Position numbers and translations under genes: made by a program
Origin: Coptodactyla brooksi
Lineage: Eukaryota > Arthropoda > Insecta > Coleoptera > Scarabaeidae
Length of the DNA stretch: 49,941 bases
Direction: 5' to 3'
Assembly: GCA_033557675.1 (NCBI GenBank)
Contig: JAWQRM010000005.1
Coordinates: forward strand, 1-49,941
Part shown: piece after piece, positions 11,160 through 22,353 of the stretch
Position numbering within the stretch: position 1 is the first letter of the stretch
Layout: the number at the start of each line of letters is the position of its first letter
The notes under the pieces: model-generated
Told to the model about the DNA's origin: nothing
Seen by the model: only the letters and a program-made list of their open reading frames with translations
Databases searched by the model: none

Positions 11160-11615
11160 CATGCATTCTCGTTGGAAAATTCGAATGAATATGAAGCACT
11201 AGCGCACTCTGGAATGGAAATCAGTCCTTCAAAGCGAGAAAGAAAACCAACAGAAAGGCCATGGCAGTTACCTTCGACTAAGAAGCATATGAAACCAATT
11301 GCACTTAATGTTTTATATAACGATATTGGTCAAGTACTATCGCTGGTAATGAGCAGCAGTACAGACTGGCAGGTTGCGAAGGGTATTAAATGTGACAAGT
11401 GCAATATGTTTTTACGTCTAACTAAGATAAGAAATCGATCGAACCTTCCCACATGATGGTGGGGCATATGTGTGCCACGATTCCGTATTTTACTAACCTA
11501 TGGAGGAAAACGATCCATTCAACCGAATATAAGTTATTTTGAAACCACTAATATAAGTGTTACTAAAAAGAAATGTAATATCAAGAAAATAAAATTCAGT
11601 CCTCTTAAGGGTTAA
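11160..11615 (+). pseudogene. piggyBac-type transposase C-terminal remnant with 3' end
   Basis: The frame at 11172-11456 ends with GIKCDKCNMFLRLTKIRN. This resembles the Cys-rich C-terminal finger of piggyBac transposases ('C-x-x-C-x-x-x-L-C-x-x-x-x-R-N-C-F'), but the second Cys pair is lost. About 150 bases downstream, CTTAAGGG is followed by TTAA (11612-11615), the target sequence of piggyBac elements, so this is probably the element's right end. The catalytic domain is absent, so it is a truncated remnant. Confidence 0.45.
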
Positions 11616-12067
11616 ATTAGCTTTAATGTCCCTTTACTTTTGGCTATACCTGTACCTATATGCAGCACAAATCAACATAGAACAAACTCTATTATTAAAC
11701 CCAGTTCTGTTTGTGTACCTTTCATTAACACCGCAATGAACGTATTTTAAATTACAATATTATAATTTTTCTTTTTAATAAGTAACATAAACTGGAACAG
11801 ATGTCGCAGCACACAAAAGCGACTAAGTTCACGACCATATTGTCAAATGTCACTTTCCAATTCCACCTCAGAAATGTCATGTATCGATACTAACATCGCT
11901 AATATGCAGGAAACATTATATTATTCGGGATAAACCTTTAAATAGTAAGCAGCCGTAGTTATTAACAAGATATGTAATACGTTTAAACTAAATCATACCT
12001 AATAAGTGCGCGCATAAATTAATTTTAATTATTCTAATGTTCACTTGTTATCTGTTACCTACTCAAA
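11616..12067. other. Nak: Region upstream of the Nak coding start
   Basis: This should hold the promoter and/or 5' untranslated region of the kinase gene. I see no obvious TATA box or initiator, and further 5' exons cannot be excluded. Confidence 0.35.
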
Positions 12068-12194
12068 ATGAAAAAGTTATTCTCTAAAATCGAAACGAAA
12101 ATCGATAACACCGGGAAGGAAGTTAATAATTATGTTGGCAAAGTTTTCACTGTAGGACGGTATACGGTGACGGTCGAGGAAGTGCTTGCAGAAG
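12068..12194 (+). CDS. Nak: Nak exon 1 (start codon)
   Basis: The ATG at 12068 is chosen because MKKLFSKIE matches the conserved AAK1 N-terminus (MKKFF). The exon runs through YVGKVFTVGRYTVTVEEVL into the start of the glycine loop and ends with the first base of a Gly codon at a GTAATC donor. Confidence 0.88.
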
Positions 12195-12256
12195 GTAATC
12201 ATGTCTCCATTAAATTCAATGAGCTTCATTTTCAAAGTCACTGATTTGTTGAACAG

Positions 12257-12375
12257 GTGGATTTGCAATAGTCTTTCTCGTAAAAGGAAATAATGGAACA
12301 AAGTATGCACTAAAGCGAATGTATGTCAACAACGAACAGGATCTCAATGTGGCAAAAAGAGAAATTCAAATTGCA
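12257..12375 (+). CDS. Nak: Nak exon 2 (glycine loop, catalytic Lys)
   Basis: After a 62-base intron this exon reads GFAIVFLVKGNNGTKYALKR and then MYVNNEQDLNVAKREIQIA. It contains the ATP-anchoring Lys62 and the alpha-C helix start. It ends in phase 0 at GTAAGT. Confidence 0.9.
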
Positions 12376-12544
12376 GTAAGTGCACTACAGACCCTTTTTT
12401 ATAACATTAATATACTTTAGATATGACTGCTATCTACTGATTTTTAAGTAATTGTTATAAATAATATTCTACTTATGAGCTTGATATTCTAGTAGCAAAA
12501 AAACATTACACAATTTTATAAAATACTACTAAAAAACAACTTTA

Positions 12545-12665
12545 TTATTAATTTAACTTGAAGGTTTCCGTGACCAGTTTTAACTGTATCACGATTATTC
12601 GTCAACGTTTCCCTACTATTATAGGAGGACATCTTCAGGACTAACGTTGATCTTGTTGCTGCTAT
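12545..12665 (-). repeat. Penelope-type hammerhead-like fragment
   Basis: On the minus strand the sequence reads CCTGAAGATGTCCTCC, then AGTAGGGAAACGTTGACG. This gives a CUGAAGA box, one extra U, a GUCCU/AGG-type stem II that has lost two bases, and a GAAAC box. The stem III closing pair and GUC site are degraded. The arrangement parallels the better-preserved hammerheads in this window and those known in Penelope-like elements, so I read it as a decayed terminal repeat of a different family. Confidence 0.35.
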
Positions 12666-13387
12666 CGCTGTAGTCTCTCAGTCGAGACTATCGAACGCAA
12701 ACAATAATAATATGCCTAACAAGATCAGCAGCAGACCTGAAAAAGTCCTTTTGGAATGGTGGACCTAATGTCGGCAAATAACCAACGTGATATAGTACAC
12801 ACCTGTCTCTTAACTTTATAATTATGTCTTTGAATTGCAATTAAGTCGAAAATACACAGGTATAGTTAGATTACCTGAAAAAGTTGTGCAATGTACACTT
12901 TAGATCAATGTTTCCCAACTTTTACTCGAAATTTTACTATGATGAATCTCGAATGTGCTGACTGTATATTAGATATTTAATTTCGAGATATGCTGAGCTT
13001 ATCTTGAAGCTACTAACTGTTATTTGTTCCAATTCATAGGAAGCTTGAGGAGGTAATATAAGTACATAATTATGGCCACGTTTCTTGGTAAATTCATTAT
13101 CCTATTAATTAGACTTATAAATTATGTTAAAATGTCCACCTTATGTACTGAGTTATATCTATACTCAAATATCGCAGTTACATATTGGTACCTGTTCATA
13201 GAATGTCAGCTGTTTCAATAAATGAATGAAATTACTTTTCACACAGTTTCACTCAGCATCTTGCGGTATGCAACACTACTGATGATTTCTGCGGCAACTG
13301 TGGAAGATAACAAATAGTTCGAATGACAATTTATAAAGAAACTAATACATTTTCCATTTATTTCATAAAAATAACAATTTGTGTATA

Positions 13388-13991
13388 CACTCATTGCCAT
13401 AAAAATTGGCGCACCAAGATGTAATAGTATTGAGTTAAATTAATTTAAATTAATTTTGATTAAATTAATTTCTTCCTGGTATCGAATGGAACCAGGTTGT
13501 TTTCAGCGATGAATTAAGATTCAATTTGGGTACTGATGACAACCGTGTACGTGTGTGGAGCCCCATGGTGAACGCCTTAATCCTGCCTGTGATTTACAGC
13601 GGTACGTTCGTGACATCGTTGAGCCACATGTGTTGCCACTCATGGCAGGGCTTCCAACAGGTATTTTTCAACAGGTTCGTTTGGGACGGCGGGTTGGGCA
13701 ACTTACAAGTTTGGCTGAACTTGAGTCGCGATTATAGGAACTGTGGAATGAGGTGACACAGGACACCATACGCAACCTGTCAATGCCCACCCATATCGTA
13801 GCCTGCATTCAAGCTAGAGGTGACAACAGGATACTGAATCGCCATTCATTTGTCATTTTTCTTATAATGTAATTATCCTTTGGTTTAATTTTGTAATCAC
13901 TTACTGATATCAACATTCTACTCACATATATAAAATTTCGTTCCATTCGGACAACTCTATTTTGGTATGCCAATTTTTATGGCAATGAGTG
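13388..13991 (+). mobile_element. Tc1-like element, internally deleted
   Basis: The element has perfect 23 bp terminal inverted repeats starting CACTCATTGCCATAAAAATT, similarity continuing inward about 10 bases further, and TA on both outer sides (13386-13387, 13992-13993). The inside keeps one piece of transposase: VVFSDELRF around the second catalytic Asp, then GTDDNRVRVW and a reading corresponding to GERLNPA. The first Asp region and the terminal Glu region are missing, so it is non-autonomous. It interrupts unidentified sequence in Nak intron 2. Confidence 0.85.
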
Positions 13992-14589
13992 TAGTAGAAG
14001 ATTCTGTAATCCAGGAAAGTGAAGACAATGATCATTCTGAGAGTGATAGTGATAAAAAATATGTACCAGCAGAAGAGAATAATGAAATTTACTCAGAGAT
14101 AATAAACTAAACATGTATACTTGTAGCAAAGTATTGGGCAATGGAATTTCAATTTCCACAATTCAAAAACATAAATTGCGAAGATAATGGAGAGAGAGAT
14201 ACATTAACCTATTTATTATTTCTTGTTATTCTTTTTTGACAAACATCGTGGCCGAATTAAATCTTTACGCAAACCTGGAAATTTTTAGCGGAACTGCAAC
14301 TAGAATACCATGAGTAGCCAAAGTTTGTACCCAACTTTGAAGAAGCTGCTGGAGGGAATTCAATAAAGTCTTGCATTTTAATGACAATGTTAAAATGCCT
14401 AGAAAGTTAAGGAAAAATTCCACAATATTATTAACCATTCACTAAGACATAAAGAAAGGAGAAAGGATATAGAAAGCAAGTGGGGATACTTTAGAACTTG
14501 AATACTAGTAGCAGCCTAGAAAAAATGCGGTACAGCAAGTATTGTAAATATATCGAAAAAGACTATAACGGCTGAACAGCTCGTCCATT

Positions 14590-14801
14590 TACGCAACCGG
14601 AACTACGAAACCAGTTGTGTGCAATCATGAAACCAGTCATGAACTAAATTTAACTATGGATGTACCTAATGTATGTCCACTAGCGTGACTGGATCGAAAA
14701 TAGGTTGCAGTCACATTAGTGGACGGACGGATTAACTATGGATACATTATATCTATAGATAAATTTCATTCGCAACTGGTTTCATGGTTTTGGTTGTGTA
14801 A
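14590..14801. mobile_element. Palindromic MITE
   Basis: About 210 bases begin TTTACGCAACCGGAAC and end GTTTTGGTTGTGTAAA. Inner inverted matches include GTCCACTAGCGTGACTG against CAGTCACATTAGTGGAC. Most of the length therefore folds into one hairpin. There is no coding; TTTA/TAAA sits at the ends. Confidence 0.65.
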
Positions 14802-15119
14802 ATTAACAAGTTATCTTACTGGTGGACTAAGGAACTAAAAATTGTAAAGTAGAAGATTTATGTACACACAAGATACAATAAAGTGATGTTAAAAGATCAT
14901 TAAGGGAGAAAAAAGAAAGATCATGTAGAGGCTTTCTAGATGAGATGAAGGAGACACACAATGAAAATCAGAAGTTGTTTAGTACCCTGAAAAATGTGAG
15001 ACGGAAAAAGGCGACCATCAAAAACATTAATTATAAGGAGGCTTAATAGGAAAGGATGAGCAAAATTGTGGAAAAATAGATATAATACTTTAAGCAACTG
15101 CTGGGTAGAAGAGATATAG

Positions 15120-15360
15120 ACAGTCGTAATGTTCAAGTATTTGGCAGATAAAATTGTGCCTCCTTTAATCCATACTGTAAACCTTTCCTTAAGTACCACT
15201 TTTTTTCCTAAAATATTGAAGAGATCAATTATAAAACCCATTCATAAAAAGGGAAATAAGCAAAACATCTCAAACTACAGACCTGTAGCATTGCAGCCTG
15301 TTGGTAGCAAGTATTGAAAAACAATTGGCAAAACAATTACTAAATTATTTGCTGCATGAT
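15120..15360 (+). pseudogene. LINE reverse transcriptase N-terminal fragment
   Basis: The reading LKRSIIKPIHKKGNKQNISN followed by YRPVAL matches the conserved entry to the reverse transcriptase domain of Jockey/CR1-type non-LTR elements ('P-I-x-K-K-G-x-x-x-x-x-x-N-Y-R-P-I-S-L'). It is preceded by 'FP'-containing sequence. A stop follows shortly after, near a Gly-Ser-Lys motif. It is an orphan fragment. Confidence 0.65.
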
Positions 15361-16199
15361 GCATGATGTTATTTCTGCATTCTGCAGTAAGATAGAATGT
15401 GACTGAATCCATTCAGGATTATCAACTGCACTCAGTCACGTTGAGGAAGTTCACCAGCAGAACTGACGAACGCAAATGTATTCCAATGAATTCTCCGTTT
15501 GAACAATTTTTAGAGGAATAGGATAAGAATGATCTTATTGTTTAAGTGACATTTTTGTCTATTTACGTTTCATGTGAATGTTGAATAGGCAGTTTTTTAA
15601 TGCTATATACTTTCTATATATACTATATAGTATATACTAACTTTCTATTATTTCTAGTCACTGTCCTAAACATGGGTCATAAACAGGAAGCATAATTTTA
15701 GAATAAAGCATTACAAACTGGCAGTTTTTAAAACATGTATGAACTTATATAGCCTAGATGTGATGGAAAAGGTTAAAGAAAGAACGTCTAAGGATATTTA
15801 GTCCGTTTGGCTAAATGTTCTTAACCAGATGGATTAAATCGCATATTTTAATGTATAGCTTGGACCGACAACAAATACTAATAAATGTTATAGAAAGCTT
15901 AGTGCCTTTAAATTTCTCAGTAACCGAGATATTCAATTAAGAAGTTAAAAAAAGACAAAAAGAAATACAAAATGAATTAACAAGATGTTCAAATTAATAA
16001 TAATAATAATCTTTATTGAATGTCCAAGTGAGCTAATATAATACAACATTAGTTATGTTATATTAAATTGTTGACCATTAACTACTAATAATTTTATATA
16101 TTGCCAAATTTATCGGTCACATGTACTAGAGTTTTTGTCTCACTAATTCTTCAGACTGCTTAAGTTATTGTTCTTAAGTACTTTACGTTAATTCTTTGC

Positions 16200-16300
16200 T
16201 TTGGCATTTGAATATAAACCCTGACTTTAAATGGAACCAAAAAAAAGTGTTATAGATTTAGGTCTGGAAATCAAGGAGACCATTCTATTTTATTAAATTT
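16200..16300 (-). pseudogene. Mariner-superfamily transposase scrap
   Basis: The minus-strand reading contains a Trp-Ser-Pro segment, a stop, then FPDLNL, a stop and HFFLV. This matches the hallmark 'W-P-P-R-S-P-D-L-N-P-x-D-F-F-L-W' around the third catalytic acidic residue. It is only about 100 bases with stops, so it is a scrap. Confidence 0.4.
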
Positions 16301-17803
16301 TTAATTATATTTCTATGTGTATGTCACTTATTATGACAGAATAAGATTGATGTGATAGCCTAAGGTAGGGCTATCGCAGAATTGGTATTAATCTAAAACA
16401 TAAACTTAATTTAATATCTCTCTTGCTAATAATAATAATAATCACTAAACTCGTCGTGGTGAATTCTACTGAAATCCTTAAAATATAAATAGCCATTTCA
16501 TGCCATTCAAATTATAAAGTTATAATCAGTCTGAAATTATTCTAAGAAATCGATGAAAGTATGGAAAACAACTTAATTATTAAATCATTTAAAATTTAAG
16601 CAAATTGTATAGTAATAGCCACACAACTTACTATTCATTTACATCATATTACATAATTAGTTGTTTGGTGTATAGGTATTAATAAATTAGCATTAAATAA
16701 TTCATAAGATTACCAATTTTTTGTAAACCTTCCTATTTGATAAAATTTCAATTGTCTGAAACAGGTCCAGTTTTCATTATTTTGGATAAAAGAAGCTCTA
16801 CACAAATGAGTAAATCCCACTGTATACAGCCTTATATGCAAAATATACTGTTGAATATAATATTCATATCATTGAAAAATTTATATCATTTTTGAATACA
16901 CTGGAAGTCGAATTCACATCTGTATATATTCATCGTATGTCCAATGTTTAAAAACATAAATGTTGAAAATGTCACTAAAATACACATAACTGTGTGTACA
17001 TGAATTGGGTGTGTATGTATATAAAGGCTCATCCAGTTTCACAAAGAGCACCAACTTTTGTAGTGTGGATAATGAGAACAGAGTCAACAAGTCATCCCTT
17101 AGTTCTTATAAACAAAATTGCTCTAAATGAAAAAGGTTCTAAATATTGGACAATAAAGGTTTTCAAGAATATATTGAAGAGTATTGATAATGTTTGTAAA
17201 TTTAATGAATTTATTTGAAGAATTTTGTAATGTATAGAATTTTGTACAGTAGACGTGTATTATTATTATTAGTCATTGACCCTATATTTATGTCTAATAT
17301 TTGTCCAAGTATGAAGTTGACAAAGTTGCAATTCCACTACAAGATAAATTAAATGTTAACAACCAACATGTGGATGTAGCCACTGCAACAGATTTAATAT
17401 TTTTCGTCTCAGTCCTAGAGAGTAAGCAGTGCCTCGTGGCTTTTCTTGTAGAGGTTGAGTAATTGATGGCAGGTTAATCAGCACAAGGTTAGCGCTGATT
17501 GAAAATATTAATACTATGTCGTATCGACAACTGGACCCAGTTTTGCATTTCTGATTTACGCAATAACGTGAATACAGTGTACCAATATCAGAGCCTATTT
17601 CACAGTAAAAAGCAATTAATATTAATAAAAAACTTATTGTAAGCTGTCGCTCTTTCTAGTTTTACTGTATGTGTTGGAAACCTCATCAGTTAAAAATTTG
17701 GGGTAAAAATTGAACAATTTAAAAAAACCTGTAACTAAGTCACGTCAGAATGCTTATATCCCAGTTCATGTTTATAATTGCGATGGTGGAGTGCATTGGT
17801 AAA

Positions 17804-18038
17804 GATTAAACTATTGTCACCATTACACCAAAATTGAAGAATGCATGCTCGACGCATCTTTCGCTAACCAAATTGTAGCTTAGGTTAGTTTCGCTCACTA
17901 AAGATTTGGTCTTTCATCACTCCTGATGATGTGAACTTGGTTAGTGAAGCATGTGTCGAGCATGCACCATTTTGCTGTAATGGTGACAATTGTTTAGACC
18001 TTGTTATGAAGCCAAAGGTTCCAAACCCTCAACTTTAA
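17804..18038 (+). repeat. Hammerhead-bearing foldback repeat, copy B
   Basis: This 235 bp inverted-repeat unit is bounded by a perfect 12 bp direct repeat TGCATTGGTAAA (17792-17803 and 18039-18050). The right arm (about 17929-17963) reads CTGATGA, one T, a weakened stem II, GAA and GCA-TG-TGT-C. The stem III third pair is A-T where other copies have G-C, and the closing pair is G-T. The left arm retains the tail end but has lost the CUGAUGA box. The conserved tail ends TTCCAAACCCTCAACTTTAA. Confidence 0.75.
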
Positions 18039-18345
18039 TGCATTGGTAAATCAGAAAAATTCTTAGCTTTCAAACCTTCAAAAACACCAATCTAAATGTG
18101 CTGCCCATTTATTACTGGTACAGAAAATGCTTCGATATACACAGTATTAATTGGAAAAGTTTATTTTAGCAATATCCTGTAAAAGGATCAAACTGAGGTT
18201 CCTTTAAAGAATGTTGGTCAGTCGAGAAAAGCCTTATTATTATTATTATTATTACATAGTAGGTAGTGTCACCATATTGGCCCAATACATTTTGATTGAC
18301 TATGTAGGGAACAGTATTCCAATACTGAAGTTGTACTTAAAATTA

Positions 18346-19590
18346 TTAACCTTTAACTGTTGACGTCCATTTTTCGTAACTACTGACCTCTGTGTGGCAT
18401 ATATATCGCATTGTGATCAAGAAGATAAATGTTGCCAATTTTGATGCTAGTTGTTAGAAGGACTATGATAAGATAAAAAATCACACAAATTTGTTTTTGT
18501 GGCATTTATTGTACAAGATCAGTAATTCACTCAAAACATAAAAAATCTTAGAAAATAATCAAAACAGGCATTCGTTCTTGCAATTGGATAGACAATAAAG
18601 TAAAAAACCAAATCATAACAAAGTTTAGAGATCTTACAAAAAAGACCAAAGATACATGAAAACTTGTTTAGCACACTGCAAGCAAAATGCTTTTTTACAT
18701 GAATAGCACCTATATATTGACTTGCAATTTAATTTTGGTGGATAAGGCCGACACGTCTTTCGTGTTTTTTCATCAGTCAGGTTAGTGCAGATAATGCATG
18801 TCAGTTCCTAGGATTCTTCATAAACTCATTCTTAGTTCATGCGGCATATGTTCTAACACCAATGCCTATGTTAATTCTTTTACAAATGATCCGCGATCTG
18901 TATTATGATGATGTTTGACTTTATATAATAGGTATGCATTGACGCTGCTAATATCCAACATGCGGTAGAATGTAACCATAGGCAAATATTCTTGTTCAGC
19001 GGCTGCATGTTTAAATTGCACACATTTTATCCATTCCATCAACCCCACTTTTTGTGGAGTTCTAATGTGCTATAATTTCTGGTTTACCAGTGCATTCATC
19101 AGATTTTTCACTGTGGTGCATGAATAATGCCAGAATGGCAGCTTTACTTTTCTTGAGAACATGAGGGATTAGTGTTATTTGGCTCATAAAACCATCCAGT
19201 GTCATGCCTTCCTCTTTGTTTTGACAGAAGAAATGGAATAAATATTTCTTTTTTATTCTTTCGGGCAATACCCACACAGGTCAAGCTCCTCTTCTTTAAA
19301 CAATCAATCAGTTCTATACACATAAACCAGTTGTTACAAGTCACGTTTCTGTTACTGCCATGCAAGGGCTTTGTAAGACGTATCATAGATTAAGTAGGAA
19401 CCATGGTTTTTTTTTTCTCTTCTACTAAATTTTCGCCATCTGAAATAGCTATTTGCTCCATCGCGCAAGCAATTAAATAACAAGACTGCGCACTCTCACT
19501 GTGCAACCGCATCGGGCGAGGTTGTAATTTAAATGCCATTGACTTTGATACTCCCGAAGCAACAACCCCCACTTTCACCTCTCTGTCTGC
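18346..19590 (-). mobile_element. piggyBac-like element remnant
   Basis: The left boundary is TTAA (18346-18349) followed by CCTTTAACTGTTGACGTCC, a piggyBac-style terminus. Minus-strand frames upstream give piggyBac transposase blocks. PLHGSNRNVTCNNWF corresponds to 'G-x-x-R-N-V-T-x-D-N-W-F' with the catalytic Asp changed to Asn. A 'L-T-C-V-G-x-x-R-K-N-K-K-E-I' block, MLDISSVNAYLLYK and a Cys-rich C-terminal finger (about 18640-18830, pattern C-x-x-C and RKTCRPYPPKLNC) follow. Frameshifts occur near 19060 and 19140. The right terminus was not found. The Asp-to-Asn change and the frameshifts mean it is inactive. Confidence 0.75.
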
Positions 19591-20424
19591 TTTAGTTTCC
19601 ATTCTAATGTTGGTTGTAGAGGACGCTGTTGTTTAGAAGCCGCGTTCATGGTTGACAAAAATCGAGCAGCGAATTAACCTGAATTTTCTTGTGAAATTAA
19701 AATAATTGTTAACGGAATGTTTATAAATGTTGACTGAGATGTTTGGTAATAATATAATGTCACGTGTGCGAATTTTTGAATGACAAATGATTTTCAGAAA
19801 ATTAATGAAATTGTATGGAAAGGCCAACATCTGAGCATTCGGGTGATTGCCAATATGGTAAATATTAACAAAGAGACAGTAGGGCAAATTTTGCATAATG
19901 AATTAAACATGACAAAAATTTGCAAAACTGGTGCCAGAAAACCTCACTCAGGTACAAAAAGACAATCAAATAAAAATTTGCTCTGACATCATGAAACGAC
20001 TCGCAGGACTTGTTCACAAACATCATTACATGTGATGAAACGTAGATTTTACAGTATTCATCCAGTATCAGAAAAAGGCGCAATGAGCAATTCGAAATTG
20101 AAGGAAATATCCATCGTGTTTTTTGATATCAAGGGCATTGTCATGACTGACTGGGTTCCTGAGACTGAAACCATTAATCAGAAGTACTATAAAGAAGTCC
20201 TAATCAAGCTGAGGGAAAGAGTTAGAATGAAAAGAGTGGATTTGTGGAAAACTACTCATGGATTCTGTACCAGGACAATGCACCAGCTCACAATACCCAG
20301 CTGTGTAACAGTTTTTAGCGGACAAGCGCATTGCTGTGCTTTATCAAACCCATATTCACGAAATCTAGTGAAACCGCGTGACTTCTGTCTATTCCCAAAA
20401 ATGAAAAGTGCATCGACTGCACAT

Positions 20425-20635
20425 TGAAAGCTTATTTGCTTGACGCACGTTTCACCGACCATGTCGTCAGCATCATCAAAAGCGAGGAAGGTAAAAATAC
20501 CTTCATTGCTTGTTGCCGACATGATCGGTGAAACGTGCGTCTTGCAAATAAGCTTTTCAGTTTTGGTGTAGTGGTGACATTGTTTAACTTTGTTACTAAG
20601 CCAAAGGTTCCAAAATCCACAACTCCTTTTCTTCA
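20425..20635 (+). repeat. Hammerhead-bearing foldback repeat, copy C
   Basis: The arms GAAAGCTTATTTGCTTGACG and its mirror (CGTCTTGCAAATAAGCTTTTC) fold back. The left arm, read on the minus strand, has TTGATGA (C3 lost), stem II with GTCGG, GAAAC, ACG-TG-CGT-C and a helix I of GCTT with AAGC. The right arm keeps GAAACGTGCGTC but its CUGAUGA box is deleted. The tail (AGCCAAAGGTTCCAAAATCC) follows. It sits inside the mariner transposase coding region. Confidence 0.7.
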
Positions 20636-20747
20636 GTTGAACACTTTCCTAGTTCACTGACATTCACTAACAATGAATTTTGAAGAATCACTTATATTAA
20701 TATTCAATCTAAGTTCAGCGAAATTACAAAACTTGTAATTAAGTTTG

Positions 20748-20948
20748 AACTACTACCGATGGGTCCAAAGGACCCGACGGGTTTGTTAATTTGTTATTTT
20801 CTTGTAAAACTTTGACTTAGCACATTACTCATCCCAATGCTCCCCTCCTATAAGGAGTACTTAATAGCGAAAGTACAAATGCCGCAATTAGTATAATGTT
20901 TGTTGCGCCCTACTAACGGTTGGGTCTTGAGGACCCGTGGGTAGTAAA
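20748..20948. mobile_element. MITE with mini-palindromes in its terminal repeats
   Basis: CTACTACCGATGGGTCC at the left is mirrored by GGACCCGTGGGTAGTAA at the right. Each terminal region also contains its own small palindrome: GGGTCCAAAGGACCC near 20763 and GGGTCTTGAGGACCC near 20924. The rest is AT-rich. It has no coding and lies within the mariner copy. Confidence 0.6.
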
Positions 20949-21268
20949 TGTGTAAGGACATTCGAATTAGTAATTCCATTCTGTGTGAAGTACTGACTTA
21001 ATTGAAGGGAACACATTTTCAGTCGGTTGAACATGCAAAAACAAAACCCGCAGAGTTGTTGAAGAGGCTAATAACTAAAGAACTACAGGATTGTTTTCAA
21101 CAATGGAAGAGACATGTACAAAGGTGCATAGATAGGGAAGGAGAGTATGTTGAAGGGAACAAAAGTTAAATATAAGTTTATTTGCAATAAATCATATTTC
21201 TCACACCAGTCTCATTACTTAATTGCCATGCCTCGTATATGACAGCTGCTAATTTGTCAGTTTACTTT

Positions 21269-21293
21269 CTTACTTCCCGGTCAGGGAAGTAAG
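21269..21293. repeat. Short perfect hairpin
   Basis: CTTACTTCCC and GGGAAGTAAG form a 10-base perfect stem with a 5-base loop, just beyond the mariner right end. It may be the end of another small repeat. 21294-21600 shows nothing else I can identify. Confidence 0.5.
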
Positions 21294-21509
21294 GGTTATC
21301 AAATTGCAGGTAATGAATTATGCACAGAAGTCTTATTTTCGACATGACACACCTAAAAATTTCTCGTCCTGTGCCATCTGTTGCAAAAAAGAAAGTCAAC
21401 ATTTTCATCGTTCTATGACAAAATTTTCACCTCATAATAACCCCCCTGCTTCATTAGGATTGCATTTCCGACCCTGTATTGCTATGTGATTCCAAGTCGT
21501 CTATGTGTA

Positions 21510-22210
21510 CCCCAGCTCACCTAGAAGTTTATTCCTCCAGTTTTGAATCGCCCTGTATATATAGGCCCTGTAATTCTTCATTGATTTTGGATAAACGATA
21601 TTCTACGCAATCCAATAAATAGATGACATTTATATCTGCAATTTCTGCGAGACTTTCTCGGCTGCAGAGGAGAATGATACGAGTAATGGCAGACCTAGCT
21701 TATCGTGTCGACTGTCGCCCAGCCTTCTCATATCTGCCCATTCTAACGCTACCGTCACTCTATATTTTGGAATGTATAAGATATACCTCGCTCCATAGGG
21801 GTACGTTTATTGCTCAGAAAGATCTACATAGTTATAACACGAGAGGTGGGTATCTCATACATGTAAATAAAATACGCCTTAATAGATCACGAAACGTAAC
21901 CAATTACTTTGCCCTGAAATTTTATAATGCACTAAGCTCAGGTATTAAAAACCTTCCCCCCCAGAAGCTAATAACCCAGGTAAAGCAGCACCTGGCTGAT
22001 GGGGCGTTTTTCAGCAGTGAAGAATTTTTATCTAAACCACCAGTTTAGTAATAAAGTAATATGTTTTAGTTTTATTTTACTTTATTTTACTTTATTATGT
22101 GCGTGCGTATTATGTGCACCCTCTTATTTAGATGTTTTTCTTGATGTTGTACGATATGACGAGTGTAAACCCTGTGGTATAAGCACAAATATATATTATT
22201 ATTATTATGC
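21510..22210 (+). pseudogene. LINE (Jockey/CR1-type) 3' end
   Basis: The frame at 21623-22048 matches the region after the reverse transcriptase in insect non-LTR elements: RLQRRMIRVMADL, then SYLPILTLPSLYILECI, LHSYNTRGGYL and FALKFYNALSSGIKNL, ending in a stop after KPPV. Typical elements read 'Q-K-R-A-I-R', 'L-x-I-L-T-L-P-S-L-Y-I' and 'H-x-Y-N-T-R' at these points. A 3' untranslated region ends in a TAT-rich repeat near 22190-22207, as is common for such elements. It is 5'-truncated, with only the last third present. Confidence 0.8.
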
Positions 22211-22353
22211 ATAATATTCTCTAAATATATGATTGATATGTCTAGCATCTAAGAGCGGAGTATAATTTGCTTTAAGCAGTAACTGCAAACTTTTTTGTCA
22301 TGTTAAAAGTCAAATTAACCATAAAGACACTTTACTATATATTTTTGTTGTAG

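Larger units (their letters stand above)
19640..21237 (+). mobile_element. Mariner element with nested insertions
   Basis: The element begins with a reading close to EQRINLNFLVKLK and LTEMFGNNIMSRVRIFE, the mariner N-terminus. 19780-20425 then gives GQHLSIRVIANMVNINKETV (helix-turn-helix), VFFDIKGIVMTDWVPETETI around the second catalytic Asp, and a QDNAPAH-equivalent at about 20275-20290. The C-terminus (KPAELLKRLITKEL, then FQQWKRHVQRCIDREGEYVE) appears only at about 21040-21160. The gap is filled by hammerhead copy C and a MITE. The right end is CACACCAGTCTCATTAC then CCTCGTA. Stops and a deletion make it dead; the left terminus was not found. Confidence 0.8.
12376..22353 (+). other. Nak: Nak intron 2 (about 10 kb, transposon-filled)
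   Basis: This intron holds, in order: a Penelope-type fragment (12545-12665), a Tc1 deletion derivative, a MITE, LINE pieces, hammerhead copy B, the piggyBac/mariner nest and a LINE 3' end. 12700-13387, 13994-14589 and 15360-17800 show no further confident feature apart from those listed. 14010-14105 has a short acidic open stretch on the + strand (EDNDHSESDSDKKYVPA) of unknown origin. 15598-15645 is an AT palindrome. Confidence 0.8.

Noticed and set aside
13280..13325. Another hammerhead (CTGATGA followed by a hairpin-like segment).
   Set aside because: The GAA box is absent (GATAAC) and no stem III or GUC site can be found.
15998..16012. CRISPR-like or functional tandem repeat (AAT units; also 18237-18255 and 17261-17272).
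   Set aside because: These are ordinary short trinucleotide microsatellites.
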